Of a DNA stretch of 64,000 nt, positions 24,646 to 33,100 are shown one piece after another. Position numbers and translations under genes: made by a program. Every line of letters begins with the position of its first letter. Positions within the stretch are counted from its first letter, which is position 1. Source of the DNA: Hymenobacter aquaticus (GTDB lineage Bacteria; Bacteroidota; Bacteroidia; Cytophagales; Hymenobacteraceae); NCBI RefSeq assembly GCF_004765605.1, contig NZ_SRLC01000002.1, positions 620,001 to 684,000 of the forward strand. Reading direction: 5' to 3'. Under the pieces are notes generated by a model. The model did no database searches. It saw only the letters and a list, made by a program, of their open reading frames with translations, and had not been told where the DNA came from.

Positions 24646-25194
24646 CTAGCTGCGCGACGGGAACACGCCGTTCAGGCAGATGATGTAGTTGAGGGCCAAG
24701 AAAGGGGGGCGGTTTTCGTGGGCCTGGCTGCCGCCGACGGGGGCAATGGCGCTGGGGCTCATGGGCGTCGGCGTGCCGGGGGTGGTGGTGGTGTAGGGGT
24801 TCACCGTCACCTCGTCGCCGGTGCTGATCGAGCCGGTGGCCGCGCCCAGCATGGCCCCGGCGGGGGAGGCCACGTTGCCAGTGGCCGTGTTGCCCACCAG
24901 CTGGTGGGTGTGAGCCGGCATCTGCTGAGTCGTCAGCGTTACCGTCTCTACCCCGCCGACCTGGCCGATGGTGTAGTTGGTTTGACTTTGGCTTTGACCC
25001 ATGCCCACGGCCACGCGGCCGTTCAGATTTGGCAGGGCGAAATTGGTGGTGCCGTTGCCCCCGTAAAACGTGCCGATGACGGCAAACAGGGCTTGGTACT
25101 GATTGATGGGCAGCAGCTGACCATTGCAGAAGGCCCAGTCCCGGGGAGCGAAGTTGCCGCCGAATAATTTAACGATGCCAATGTACTCGTCCAT
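24646..25194 (-). CDS. Phage tail-collar/microcystin-dependent-protein-like protein (second copy)
   Basis: A 182-aa protein with the tail-collar domain: MDEYIGIVKLFGGNFAPRDWAFCNGQLLPI, then ALFAVIGTFYGGNGTTNFALPNLNGRV, then QQMPAHTHQLVG and a C-terminal NRPPFLALNYIICLNG. This domain occurs in phage tail fibres and in stand-alone bacterial proteins (MdpB-like). There are no other phage genes here, so it is the stand-alone type. Role unknown. It lies 71 bp downstream of a paralogue in the same direction, and its last ~85 residues are almost identical to it. Confidence 0.88.
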   Translation of the reverse strand: MDEYIGIVKLFGGNFAPRDWAFCNGQLLPINQYQALFAVIGTFYGGNGTTNFALPNLNGRVAVGMGQSQSQTNYTIGQVGGVETVTLTTQQMPAHTHQLVGNTATGNVASPAGAMLGAATGSISTGDEVTVNPYTTTTPGTPTPMSPSAIAPVGGSQAHENRPPFLALNYIICLNGVFPSRS

Positions 25195-25265
25195 GTCGAT
25201 AGAAAGAGAAAAAAGGTTGGTTTACAAGAGTCTAGCTGGTAAGAGCCAGCACAAATGCTATTTAG

Positions 25266-25808
25266 TTAGCTGCGGGATGGGTACAGCCCGTTCACGCAGA
25301 TGATGTAGTTGAGGGCCAGGAAAGGGGGGCGGTTTTCGTGGGCCTGGCTACCGCCGACGGGGGCAATGGCGCTGGGGCTCATGGGCGTCGGCGTGCCGGG
25401 GGTGGTGGTGGTGTAGGGGTTCACCGTCACCTCGTCGCCGGTGCTGATCGAGCCGGTGGCCGCGCCCAGCATGGCCCCGGCGGGGGAGGCCACGTTGCCA
25501 GTGGCCGTGTTGCCCACCAGCTGGTGGGTGTGGCCCGGCATCTGCTGGGTCGTCAGCGTCACCGTCTCCACCCCGCCGATTAAGCCCAGAGGATAATTGC
25601 CCTGGCCCAAAATGGCGCCGACGGCCACGCGCCCGCGCAGGTCGGGCAGCGCGAACGTCGATGTGCCGTTGCCTCCGTAAGTAGTACCCAGAATAGAATA
25701 CAAGGCAGAGTTCTGCGCAATTGAAATCAGGTTACCGTTGCAGATAGCCCAGTTCTGCGGCGCGTAATTACCCGCAAACAGTTTGATCATACCAATGTAC
25801 TCGTCCAT
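25266..25808 (-). CDS. Phage tail-collar/microcystin-dependent-protein-like protein (first copy)
   Basis: A 180-aa paralogue of the downstream gene with the same domain order (CNGNLISIAQNSALYSILG, TYGGNGTSTFALPDLRGRV, QQMPGHTHQLVG, ALNYIICVNG). The N-terminal ~95 residues have diverged from the other copy, while the C-terminal ~85 are almost identical at protein and DNA level. That pattern points to gene conversion rather than a simple recent duplication. Three or more such genes in tandem are common in other bacteria; two are seen here. Confidence 0.88.
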   Translation of the reverse strand: MDEYIGMIKLFAGNYAPQNWAICNGNLISIAQNSALYSILGTTYGGNGTSTFALPDLRGRVAVGAILGQGNYPLGLIGGVETVTLTTQQMPGHTHQLVGNTATGNVASPAGAMLGAATGSISTGDEVTVNPYTTTTPGTPTPMSPSAIAPVGGSQAHENRPPFLALNYIICVNGLYPSRS

Positions 25809-26354
25809 AGAAGGAAAAAGGGGAAGAAAGTGAAAGAAATAGCCTTAGCGTCGGGCCAAGGCCGAAAAGCCAGAGCACACGCTAAAGCCCCTGGTAGGGC
25901 TGTGCATGATAAGCCAGGAAGGGTGGCGCGTGTAAGATGACAAAGCGGGTAGGGCTCTTAATAGAAGCCCGGTATCGGGTAGGCAAGCAAAAGGAATAAA
26001 ACCCACTTGCTGCTCAGGCACCATGCGGGTTATAAGGAGGCTGCACGGGCCGGAGCGCGTATAGCACGAATCAGAGCAATAGGTAGTAGAAAAGGGCGGC
26101 GTAGATACGCTCTGGGGGGAGCGGGCAGCAAATCTGCGGAAATAAAACCAGTTTTAATAGTACTATTGTAATATTTATAAAATGGACACCGTTCCGCTTG
26201 CGCGCCCGCCCGAGCTGCCGAAATCGTAGAAGTGGTAAGAAGTGAATATTCGGCCCTGCCAACCGGAAAAGGCAGGCGTGAGCCGCTGATCCAGAAAGGA
26301 TAAGCGAAAATTCACGGATTGTAAAAATACAGTTTTGCCCCGGCCTACAGAATG
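25809..26354. other. 546-bp intergenic region, no gene supported
   Basis: This region lies upstream of the collar genes and downstream of the ECF sigma gene, all on the minus strand. It is AT-richer than average around 26140-26180. The only open frame (26071-26262, minus) has no recognisable feature. I see no clear terminator or RNA gene. Confidence 0.4.
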
Positions 26355-26888
26355 CTACCGGGCTGCTTTGGCCAGGGCGTGCATGGCGGCGCGGGCCCGC
26401 GTCTTGACGGTGCCCAGCGGAACTTGGAGCTCATCGGCTACCTCGGCCTGAGTGAACCCCCCGAAGTACAACAAGTCAATGATTTTACGGTCGTTCGGCT
26501 TGAGGCGCATGACTAGTTCGCGCAGGCCTACGTGCTCGGGCTGGAAGCCGGAAGCCGCCATTTCGTAGCAGGCAGTGCTTTTTTCCAGGGATTGGGTTTT
26601 CTGGCCCTCGTGGTAGTGCCGGGTCCGGATGCAGTCGATGGCCGCGTTGCGGCAGATGTTCAGGGCCCAGGTAAACAGCCGCCCGCGGTTGGCATCGTAG
26701 GAGGCGAATGAAGACCAGATTTTTACCATGCTTTCCTGCAAGGTGTCTTCCGCCAGGGACTCGGAGCGGACGATGCGCAGGATAACGTTGTAGAGAATGT
26801 GGCCATAGTTGTCATAAAACATAGTCATAGCCGACTCGTCCCGCGCGTATAGCCGCTGCACTAACACATTTTCACCGACTGGTAGCAT
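26355..26888 (-). CDS. ECF RNA polymerase sigma factor (SigK-like)
   Basis: A 177-aa sigma factor. Region 2 (~10-80) contains YDNYGHILYNVILRIVRSESLAEDTLQESMVKIW and a core-binding/melting segment ending WALNICRNAAIDCIR. Region 4 (~120-172) contains LKPNDRKIIDLLYFGGFTQAEVADEL and PLGTVKTRARAAMHAL. SigK-type factors normally have an anti-sigma gene immediately downstream; here 546 bp without a gene follow, so its control must lie elsewhere. Conserved aromatic and acidic positions of region 2 are intact, so it looks functional. Confidence 0.93.
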   Translation of the reverse strand: MLPVGENVLVQRLYARDESAMTMFYDNYGHILYNVILRIVRSESLAEDTLQESMVKIWSSFASYDANRGRLFTWALNICRNAAIDCIRTRHYHEGQKTQSLEKSTACYEMAASGFQPEHVGLRELVMRLKPNDRKIIDLLYFGGFTQAEVADELQVPLGTVKTRARAAMHALAKAAR

Positions 26889-27155
26889 TAAAGCAATACG
26901 AATAAACGTTAAGCGGAACAGAGACAGAATAAGGGGTTACCCTTGGCAAAAAGTACCGGGCCAGCGCGCAAGGCTTCGCGCGGGCAAAACGCCTTAACCA
27001 AGAGTAGCTCCCTGTATACTGGGTTGAAACAAGGAAGTTGCTGCGCTGGCGGGCTAGTCGTTGGAAACCGATCTGGGCCCGCTGAACTTGGGTTTCCGCT
27101 CTTTAAAAGTAAGATCGTGACGCTTGGTGCTCTTGGGCAAGCATAGCTCCCGAGC
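26889..27155. other. Intergenic region between sigma gene and tRNA terminator
   Basis: No gene is supported. A short inverted repeat GCGCG...CGCGC occurs near 26967-26985 without a T tract. The region upstream of the minus-strand sigma gene presumably holds its promoter, but I cannot point to a convincing element. Confidence 0.35.
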
Positions 27156-27186
27156 AAAAAAAACCTGCTTACGGAACGTAAGCAGG
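27156..27186 (-). terminator. Terminator of tRNA-Arg
   Basis: Read on the minus strand: a 10-bp stem CCTGCTTACG/CGTAAGCAGG (27164-27186) followed by eight T (complement of A at 27156-27163), starting 9 bp after the tRNA 3' end. Confidence 0.88.
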
Positions 27187-27195
27187 CGAGGGGAG

Positions 27196-27267
27196 TAGCC
27201 GCGACGGGAATCGAACCCATATCAAGCGTTTAGGAAACGCCTATTCTATCCGTTGAACTACGCAGCC
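27196..27267 (-). tRNA. tRNA-Arg (anticodon CCU)
   Basis: A 72-nt cloverleaf on the minus strand with acceptor GGCTGCG pairing with CGCGGCT (one G-U at each of two positions). The D arm contains AGTTCAACGGATAGAAT. The anticodon stem-loop is GGCGT-TTCCTAA-ACGCT with anticodon CCT. The T arm is ATGGG-TTCGATT-CCCGT and the discriminator is A. CCA is not encoded. It reads AGG codons. It is flanked by a Bacteroidetes-type promoter and a terminator, so it forms its own unit. Confidence 0.95.
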
Positions 27268-27283
27268 GGCACAGGTTTCCGGG

Positions 27284-27316
27284 CAAAGGTAACGGGAAAG
27301 CAACCTACGACCCAAA
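27284..27316 (-). promoter_or_regulatory. Promoter of tRNA-Arg (TAnnTTTG type)
   Basis: On the minus strand TACCTTTG (27291-27284) matches the Bacteroidetes -7 consensus TAnnTTTG, and a TTTG lies ~21 bp upstream as the -33 element. The distance to the tRNA 5' end at 27267 is consistent with a short leader. Confidence 0.55.
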
Positions 27317-27383
27317 CCTGCTTCTCTTCGCCTTGCGTATAGGCGGCTATAAAGGCTTGCTGATTTCTTTCTGGTTTGTATCT

Positions 27384-28589
27384 ATGGGTGTATTGGACGA
27401 CCTACGCACGGCCCGCCGGGCCGCCGGCAAACGACCGGTGACTGCCGCCACGGCCGCCGACGATGGTATGGTGCCCGCACTGCTGTTCATCCCCGATATC
27501 AGCGGCTTCACGCGCTTTATCCAGGAGTCGGGCAGCGTGCTGGCCCCGCAGCTCATTGCCGATCTGCTCGAAATTCTGGTGGAAGCCAACACGCTCAGCA
27601 TGGAAGTCAGCGAAATTCAGGGTGACGCCATTCTGTTTTACCGCCTCGGGCCGCCGCCCTCGGTGCAGGAAGTTGTGACTCAGTGCCGGCGCATCTTCCT
27701 GGACTTTCAGAACTACCTGCGTCTGATGGAGCGCGACCTGGATTCGGAGCTGAGCGCGGCCCTGCGCAGCCACGATTTGACGATTAAGATTATCGTGCAC
27801 TTTGGCAAGGTTAGCGTGGCTCAGATCCGGCAGTTTACCAAGCTGATGGGGCGCGACGTTATTGTGGTGCACCGGCTGCTGAAAAACAACGTGACCGGCA
27901 ACGAGTACGTCCTGCTCTCCGATGGCTACCTGGAAACCCAGCCGGCGGCCGACGTAGCCCGCAGCTTTTCCTGGACGCGCCTGCTGCGGGGCACCTGCCT
28001 CTACGATTTTCTGGGCGAAATCTGCTACCGCTACGCCTACCTGTCGCCGCTGCGGCGGCTGCTCAACGAGGAGGGTACCGGCAACGGCGCCCACCGCGGG
28101 GCCGATGGCAACGCCCTAAAGGTGATGAGCACCGTGCGCGTACCGGCGGCTTATGCCCTGCGCGTGCTCAGCAACTTCCGGCTGCGCGCCCACTGGATGC
28201 CCGGCGTGAGCGAGGTGACGTACGACCTGACCAAGGCCGGCCGCCTGGGCACCAGCTACAAAGTCAACCTGAACCGCGGGCAGATTGACTTCCAGACCGT
28301 GCAGCGCTTCGAGGATGCCGACCGGATTGAGTACGTCGAGAAAATCTCGCTGTTCCGGCTGTTTCCCAATTCCTTCCTGTTCTGCTTTATCGAGGCCGTC
28401 GACGACCGTTCCTGCCTCGTGACGCTGGAGTTTCGCTACGGCTACATTGCCAGCGCCCGCCCCCTGATCCGGTTTGGGCAATTGCAGCGCATGCGCCGCT
28501 TCATGGGCCGGTCGATAGCGCAGCTAGCCCGCCTCTGCGAGCGAATGCACCGCCGGCGCCAGGTGCATGGCCAGGCCGATGCTTCGTAA
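27384..28589 (+). CDS. DUF2652 (class III cyclase-like) + SRPBCC two-domain protein
   Basis: A 401-aa cytoplasmic protein. The ATG at 27384 (MGVLDDLRTARRAAG) is preferred over a TTG 51 bp upstream. The N-terminal half (~30-200) is a DUF2652 domain whose motifs resemble class III nucleotidyl cyclases: LLFIPDISGFTRF (D38), EIQGDAILFY (D81, equivalent of the GD metal motif) and LMGRDVIVVHRL, where R164 is kept but the usual transition-state Asn is replaced. The C-terminal half (~250-400) is an SRPBCC/polyketide-cyclase-like lipid-binding fold (HWMPGVSEVTYDL, GRLGTSYKVNL). Whether it makes a cyclic nucleotide is unknown. It converges on an HD-PycTM gene across a shared terminator. Confidence 0.82.
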   Translation: MGVLDDLRTARRAAGKRPVTAATAADDGMVPALLFIPDISGFTRFIQESGSVLAPQLIADLLEILVEANTLSMEVSEIQGDAILFYRLGPPPSVQEVVTQCRRIFLDFQNYLRLMERDLDSELSAALRSHDLTIKIIVHFGKVSVAQIRQFTKLMGRDVIVVHRLLKNNVTGNEYVLLSDGYLETQPAADVARSFSWTRLLRGTCLYDFLGEICYRYAYLSPLRRLLNEEGTGNGAHRGADGNALKVMSTVRVPAAYALRVLSNFRLRAHWMPGVSEVTYDLTKAGRLGTSYKVNLNRGQIDFQTVQRFEDADRIEYVEKISLFRLFPNSFLFCFIEAVDDRSCLVTLEFRYGYIASARPLIRFGQLQRMRRFMGRSIAQLARLCERMHRRRQVHGQADAS

Positions 28590-28599
28590 GTGCCAGCAC

Positions 28600-28635
28600 A
28601 AAAAAGCCCCGCCAGAACAGTGACGGGGCTTTTTT
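28600..28635. terminator. Bidirectional rho-independent terminator
   Basis: AAAAAAGCCCCG (28600-28611) pairs with CGGGGCTTTTTT (28624-28635) around a 12-nt loop, between the convergent DUF2652 and HD-PycTM genes. Confidence 0.88.
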
Positions 28636-28655
28636 ATGAAGCTTGACTGCGAAGC

Positions 28656-29882
28656 CTACGACTTGTAGAGCAGCACGATGCCGAAGGACAAGGCCGTCAG
28701 AATCAGGCCGACCATGAAGATGGTGTAGCTGATGCGCAGCAGCCGGTACTTGCGGGCCAGCACCTCGCCCAGGTAATAAATGTCCGTCACCATGTTGGTG
28801 TAGAGGTTGTCTTTGTTGCGCATCAGGCCCGTCATGCCGCTCTGGAAATCGTCGAGGCTGAGCTTGGTGAAGTTGCCGAAGAAGAGCAGGTTTACGCGGC
28901 GGTTGGTAGCCACCTGCGGACTTTTCTTGAGCCACTTAAAGCTGGTCACGTCGGGCTGGGCCGACAGGATGGCCGATACCACCGAGCCCAGAGCCGTAGC
29001 CAGCAGAATGCCCATCGGCACCGTCAGGATGGGGTTGCGGGTGAAGGCCGGCCCGATGGCCGTGGTTTTGGCCCCGAGGTAGGTAATAATAACCGACATA
29101 ATCACCGCGTTGAGGCTGATCATCATGCTGGCCTTCTTGTCGGCCATGTCCGAGAGCTTGATGTGGTTGCTGTAGGTGGTCCGGAACATCGTTTCGACGC
29201 CCCGCTTGCCCTCGGCGAAGTTGCCCTGCTCTTCCTGCTCCCGCTTCTTCTTTTTCTTCTCGGTCTTCTTCAGCAGCTTGCGCTGGTCCTTGATGTTTTC
29301 CTTGAACTGCTCCTTGTACCGGTCCTTGGCTGCGTCGGTCATGAACTTGGAGGAGAGCAGGTAGTCGAGCTGGGTTTCGGCCCACTCCACGCTGTCGTAG
29401 CTGCGGCCCAGCACGGTTTCCCACTCGGCCCGCAGCAGCTCGCCGTTGGCAAAGAAATCCTCGCGGCCCATGCTGCTCAGGTCGGCGTCCACCATCAGCT
29501 GCTGCAGCTCGGTTTTGGCCGTTTCGTCGCGGTGTGTGGCCTTGATGATGTCTTTTATCAGGGCAATCCGGTCGGCGGGGTAGCCTTGGCTTTGCAGCCA
29601 CTGCTCGGCCAGGGCCATGCTGCGGTATTCGTGGCCGTCGTAGACCTCGGTGTAGCCCGCGTCGTGAAACCAGGCCGCCAGTACCAGGGCCTCTTGGTCT
29701 TCGCCGCTTAGCTCGGTGGCCTCGCCCAGGGCTTTGGCCTCTTTCACGGTGCTGGCCGTGTGCTTGAAGGAGTGGTACACCAGCGGCTTGGGCAGCTTTT
29801 CCTCGAACAGCGTCGTGATGTAGGCCTTGGCTTTTTTCAGAATTTCGGCTTTAGCCGGTTTTAGCGTCTCAGTAGTTTCCAT
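28656..29882 (-). CDS. HD-domain protein fused to PycTM-like (DUF5706) membrane module
   Basis: A 408-aa protein from the ATG at 29882 (METTETLKPAKAE); an upstream in-frame start is rejected because the extension is non-descript. Residues ~15-190 form an HD phosphohydrolase domain with H41, H73-D74 (AAWFHDAG) and D132/D134 (VDADLS), the expected metal ligands. A Lys-rich helix (KLLKKTEKKKKKREQEEQ) links to a C-terminal module (~235-408) with three TM segments (~252-272, 284-306, 380-403) and YSNHIKLSDMADKKASMMIS. That module is the Pycsar effector (PycTM/DUF5706) signature. In known Pycsar systems PycTM is a membrane-damaging effector gated by cCMP/cUMP. Fusion to an HD domain could mean built-in signal hydrolysis; this is inference. 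Confidence 0.85.
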   Translation of the reverse strand: METTETLKPAKAEILKKAKAYITTLFEEKLPKPLVYHSFKHTASTVKEAKALGEATELSGEDQEALVLAAWFHDAGYTEVYDGHEYRSMALAEQWLQSQGYPADRIALIKDIIKATHRDETAKTELQQLMVDADLSSMGREDFFANGELLRAEWETVLGRSYDSVEWAETQLDYLLSSKFMTDAAKDRYKEQFKENIKDQRKLLKKTEKKKKKREQEEQGNFAEGKRGVETMFRTTYSNHIKLSDMADKKASMMISLNAVIMSVIITYLGAKTTAIGPAFTRNPILTVPMGILLATALGSVVSAILSAQPDVTSFKWLKKSPQVATNRRVNLLFFGNFTKLSLDDFQSGMTGLMRNKDNLYTNMVTDIYYLGEVLARKYRLLRISYTIFMVGLILTALSFGIVLLYKS

Positions 29883-30127
29883 GTGGCGGAAGTAGTTGGG
29901 GGCGGGCAGCCGGCTGGATGCACCCCGTATTCGCCTAGAACGCGAATCGCAGAGCGAAGTTTTTGCCCGGCCCGAGCCCAACCGTAGCCGGAAAGATTGC
30001 GTAGGGCAGCGCAGCAGCCGTCAACGCCCGATGCGCGGTGCCGTATGCTACAGTTTACGACCTTTTTGGCCGGGGCCCAAGCCCTTTTCTACACCTCCCG
30101 CGCTGCTTTTACGTTCATTGCTTCTAT

Positions 30128-33100
30128 ATGAGAAGACCTTTTCTGCTGGGTTGTTTCCTGCTTGCACTAAGCAGTATGACCACTGCTTTTGCCCAAAAAT
30201 CTCAAACGCCTCACCCAACCCGGCCCAATTATAACCACGGCGCGGAAAACTGGGAAAGCAAAACCCCGCCCGACAGCAGCCGCATTCGTTACTCCATCTT
30301 CCTGATCGGCGACGTGGGCAAGCCCGTCGCGAAAGCCGACGGGGGCGAACCGTCGCTGAACTTTTTGCACCAGCAGATCGTGAAGGCCGGCTCTAAAAGC
30401 ACCACCATTTTCCTGGGCGACAACGTGTACGAGTACGGCATGCCCCGCGAGGGCGCCTACGACCGCAAGGTGTCGGAGGAGCGCATGATCGGGCAGCTCG
30501 AAACCCTGCGCGGCTACGCCGGCGAGAAGTACATGATTCCGGGCAACCACGACTGGAAGCAGGGCCAGACCGGCGGCGTCGACCAGGTAAATCGCGAGCA
30601 GCTGTTCGTGGAAAATTACCTGACCAGCGACTCGGCGGCCTTTCCCTTCACCGGCGACTTTTTCATCCCGCGCGATGCTTGCCCCGGCCCGTTTGAGGTG
30701 CGCCTGCAGGACGACATTCTGATGATTGCCATCAACTCGCAGTGGTTTCTGCAAACCAACGGCGAGCGGCCCTACGGCGGCAACAGCGGCTGCGGCGTAG
30801 CCAACGAAACCGACTTCTTCACCCAGCTCGAAGACATCATTCAGCGGAATCAGAACCGCAACATCATGGTCATTGCCCACCACCCGCTGTTTTCGGATGG
30901 TATTCACGGGGGCTACTTCACCCTGGCCGACCATTTCTTTCCGCTTTCCATCGTCTATAAGTACGCGTTTCTGCCCCTGCCCATCATCGGCTCGGTGTAT
31001 CCGTTTGCCCGTAAGTACGGCGGGGTCAGCCAGGATATTCCCCATCCGCAGTACCAGGCCTACAAGAAGGGGCTGATGGAGATTTTCGACAAGTACCCCA
31101 ACGTCATCTACGCCGCCGGCCACGAGCACAACCTGCAGTATTTCAAGATAGGCTCGACGCACGAAATCGTGAGCGGCTCGGGCTGCAAAACCCAGCACGT
31201 GCGCCCCGGCAAGAGCGGCGACGCCATGTTCTCGGACAAGGAAAAAGGCTGGTCGCGCGTCAATTACTACGACAACGGCGAGGTCTGGACCGAGTTCTGG
31301 ATTCCCAACGACAAGGGCGAAAGTGGCCGGCTGGTGTTCCGCACCCCGCTCTACGCCAAGGAAACCAAGGTGGTAGCCCAGATTCAGGAAGTGAAGAACG
31401 TGAAGCGGCCCAACTTCCGGGACAGCACCGTGACGATGGCCGTGAACAAGAACTACGACGAGCGGGGCAAGTTTCACCGCTTCCTGTTCGGCGAGCATTA
31501 CCGCAAGGAGTGGGCCACGCCCGTCACCTTTCCGGTGCTCGACATGGCCACGGAGCGGGGTGGCCTGGAGCCCTACAAAATCGGGGGCGGCAAGCAGACG
31601 GCCTCGCTGAAGGTGCGCAACGAGGAAGGCCGCAACTACACCCTGCGCGGCCTGAACAAGGACCCCGCCGCGGTACTGCCCGAGGCCCTGCGCGAAGGCG
31701 CGGCCAAGGATATTCTGCAGGACCAGATTTCGGCCCAGCACCCGTTTGGCGCCTTCCCGGTGGCCGTGCTGGGCACCACGGCCGGCATTCTGCATACCAA
31801 CCCGCAGCCGGTCTTTATTCCCCAGGACCCGCTGCTGGGCCAGTACTACGAGCGGTTTTCGAACACGCCGGCCATGATTGAGGAAGACGCCAAGGACGAC
31901 CAGAGCAACGTGGCCTCGCTGGGCAACGCCGAAAACCTGGTGGGCACCGACAAGGTGATGGAGCGGCTGATCGACGACAACGACAACCGCGTCAACGAAA
32001 AAGCCTTTGCCCGCTCCCGCCTCTTCGACATGTGGATTGGCGACTGGGACCGGCACGAGGACCAGTGGCGCTGGGCCGAAACCAAGGACAAGGACGGGGA
32101 CCGGAAGTTCACGGCCGTGCCCGAAGACCGCGACATTGCCTTCTTCAAGGGCGACGGGCTGCTGCCTTACCTGGCGTCGCGCAAGTGGGCCATCCGCAAC
32201 TTCCAGAACTTCGGCTACGACTACGCCGACTACAAGGGCCTCAACCTGACGGCCCTGGCCAACGACCGGGTGTTTCTGGCCTCGGTGACCAAGGAAGACT
32301 GGGTGAAGCTGGCCGAGAAGATGAAGGCCGACCTGACCGACGCCGAAATCGAAAAGGCCTTCCGCAGCCAGTGGCCCAAGGAAATCTACGACCTGCACGG
32401 CCCCGAAATCATTGCCAAGCTCAAGAGCCGCCGCGACCTGCTGCCCCAGCTGGCCGCCGACTACTACGGCACGCTCAACGCCATTGCGGAGGTGAAAGGC
32501 AGCTCGAAGCGCGAGAAGTTTGAAGTGGAGCGCCTCGAAGGCGACAAAACCCACGTGAAGGTCACCAAGATCAACAAGGAAGGCAAGCTGACCAAAACCC
32601 TGTTCGACAAGACATTCGACAAGGAAACCAAGGAAATCCGCCTCTACGGCTTCTCGGGCCGGGATATTTACAACGTGTCGGGCCAGTCGAAGGGCGGCTC
32701 GTTGCTGCGCATCATCGGCGGCACCGACCGGGACTCGATTACCGACAACTCCCGCGTGGGCGGCCTGGGCCACAAAACCCAGATCTACGACGCCGACACC
32801 GGCAACGTCATCAACGCGGGCAAGGAAGCCCGCCTGCGGTTGCAGCCCGGCACCGAGGTCAGCCAGTACGACACCCACCCGCGCACCGACCGCAAAGACT
32901 ACAGCCTGAACTACTTCGGTCCGGCCCTGTACTTTGGCTACAACGTCGACGACCGGCTGTTTTTCGGCGGCGGGGCAACCTACCGCACCTACAGCTTCCG
33001 CAAAGCGCCCTTCTCGACCGAGCAGACCCTGGCGGCCAACTACTCGCCCTCGCAGCAGGCCTACAACGTGCGCTACAACGGGCAGTTCGTGGATGTCATC

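Noticed and set aside
24646..25808. Prophage remnant based on tail-collar proteins
   Set aside because: No other phage structural, lysis or integration genes are nearby; stand-alone collar proteins are common in bacteria.
26071..26262. Small minus-strand ORF between the sigma factor and collar genes
   Set aside because: 63 residues of random-looking composition in an AT-richer gap; no homology features.
30167..32878. 903-aa antisense frame opposite the metallophosphatase
   Set aside because: Same compositional artefact; the plus strand has intact phosphatase motifs and a signal peptide.
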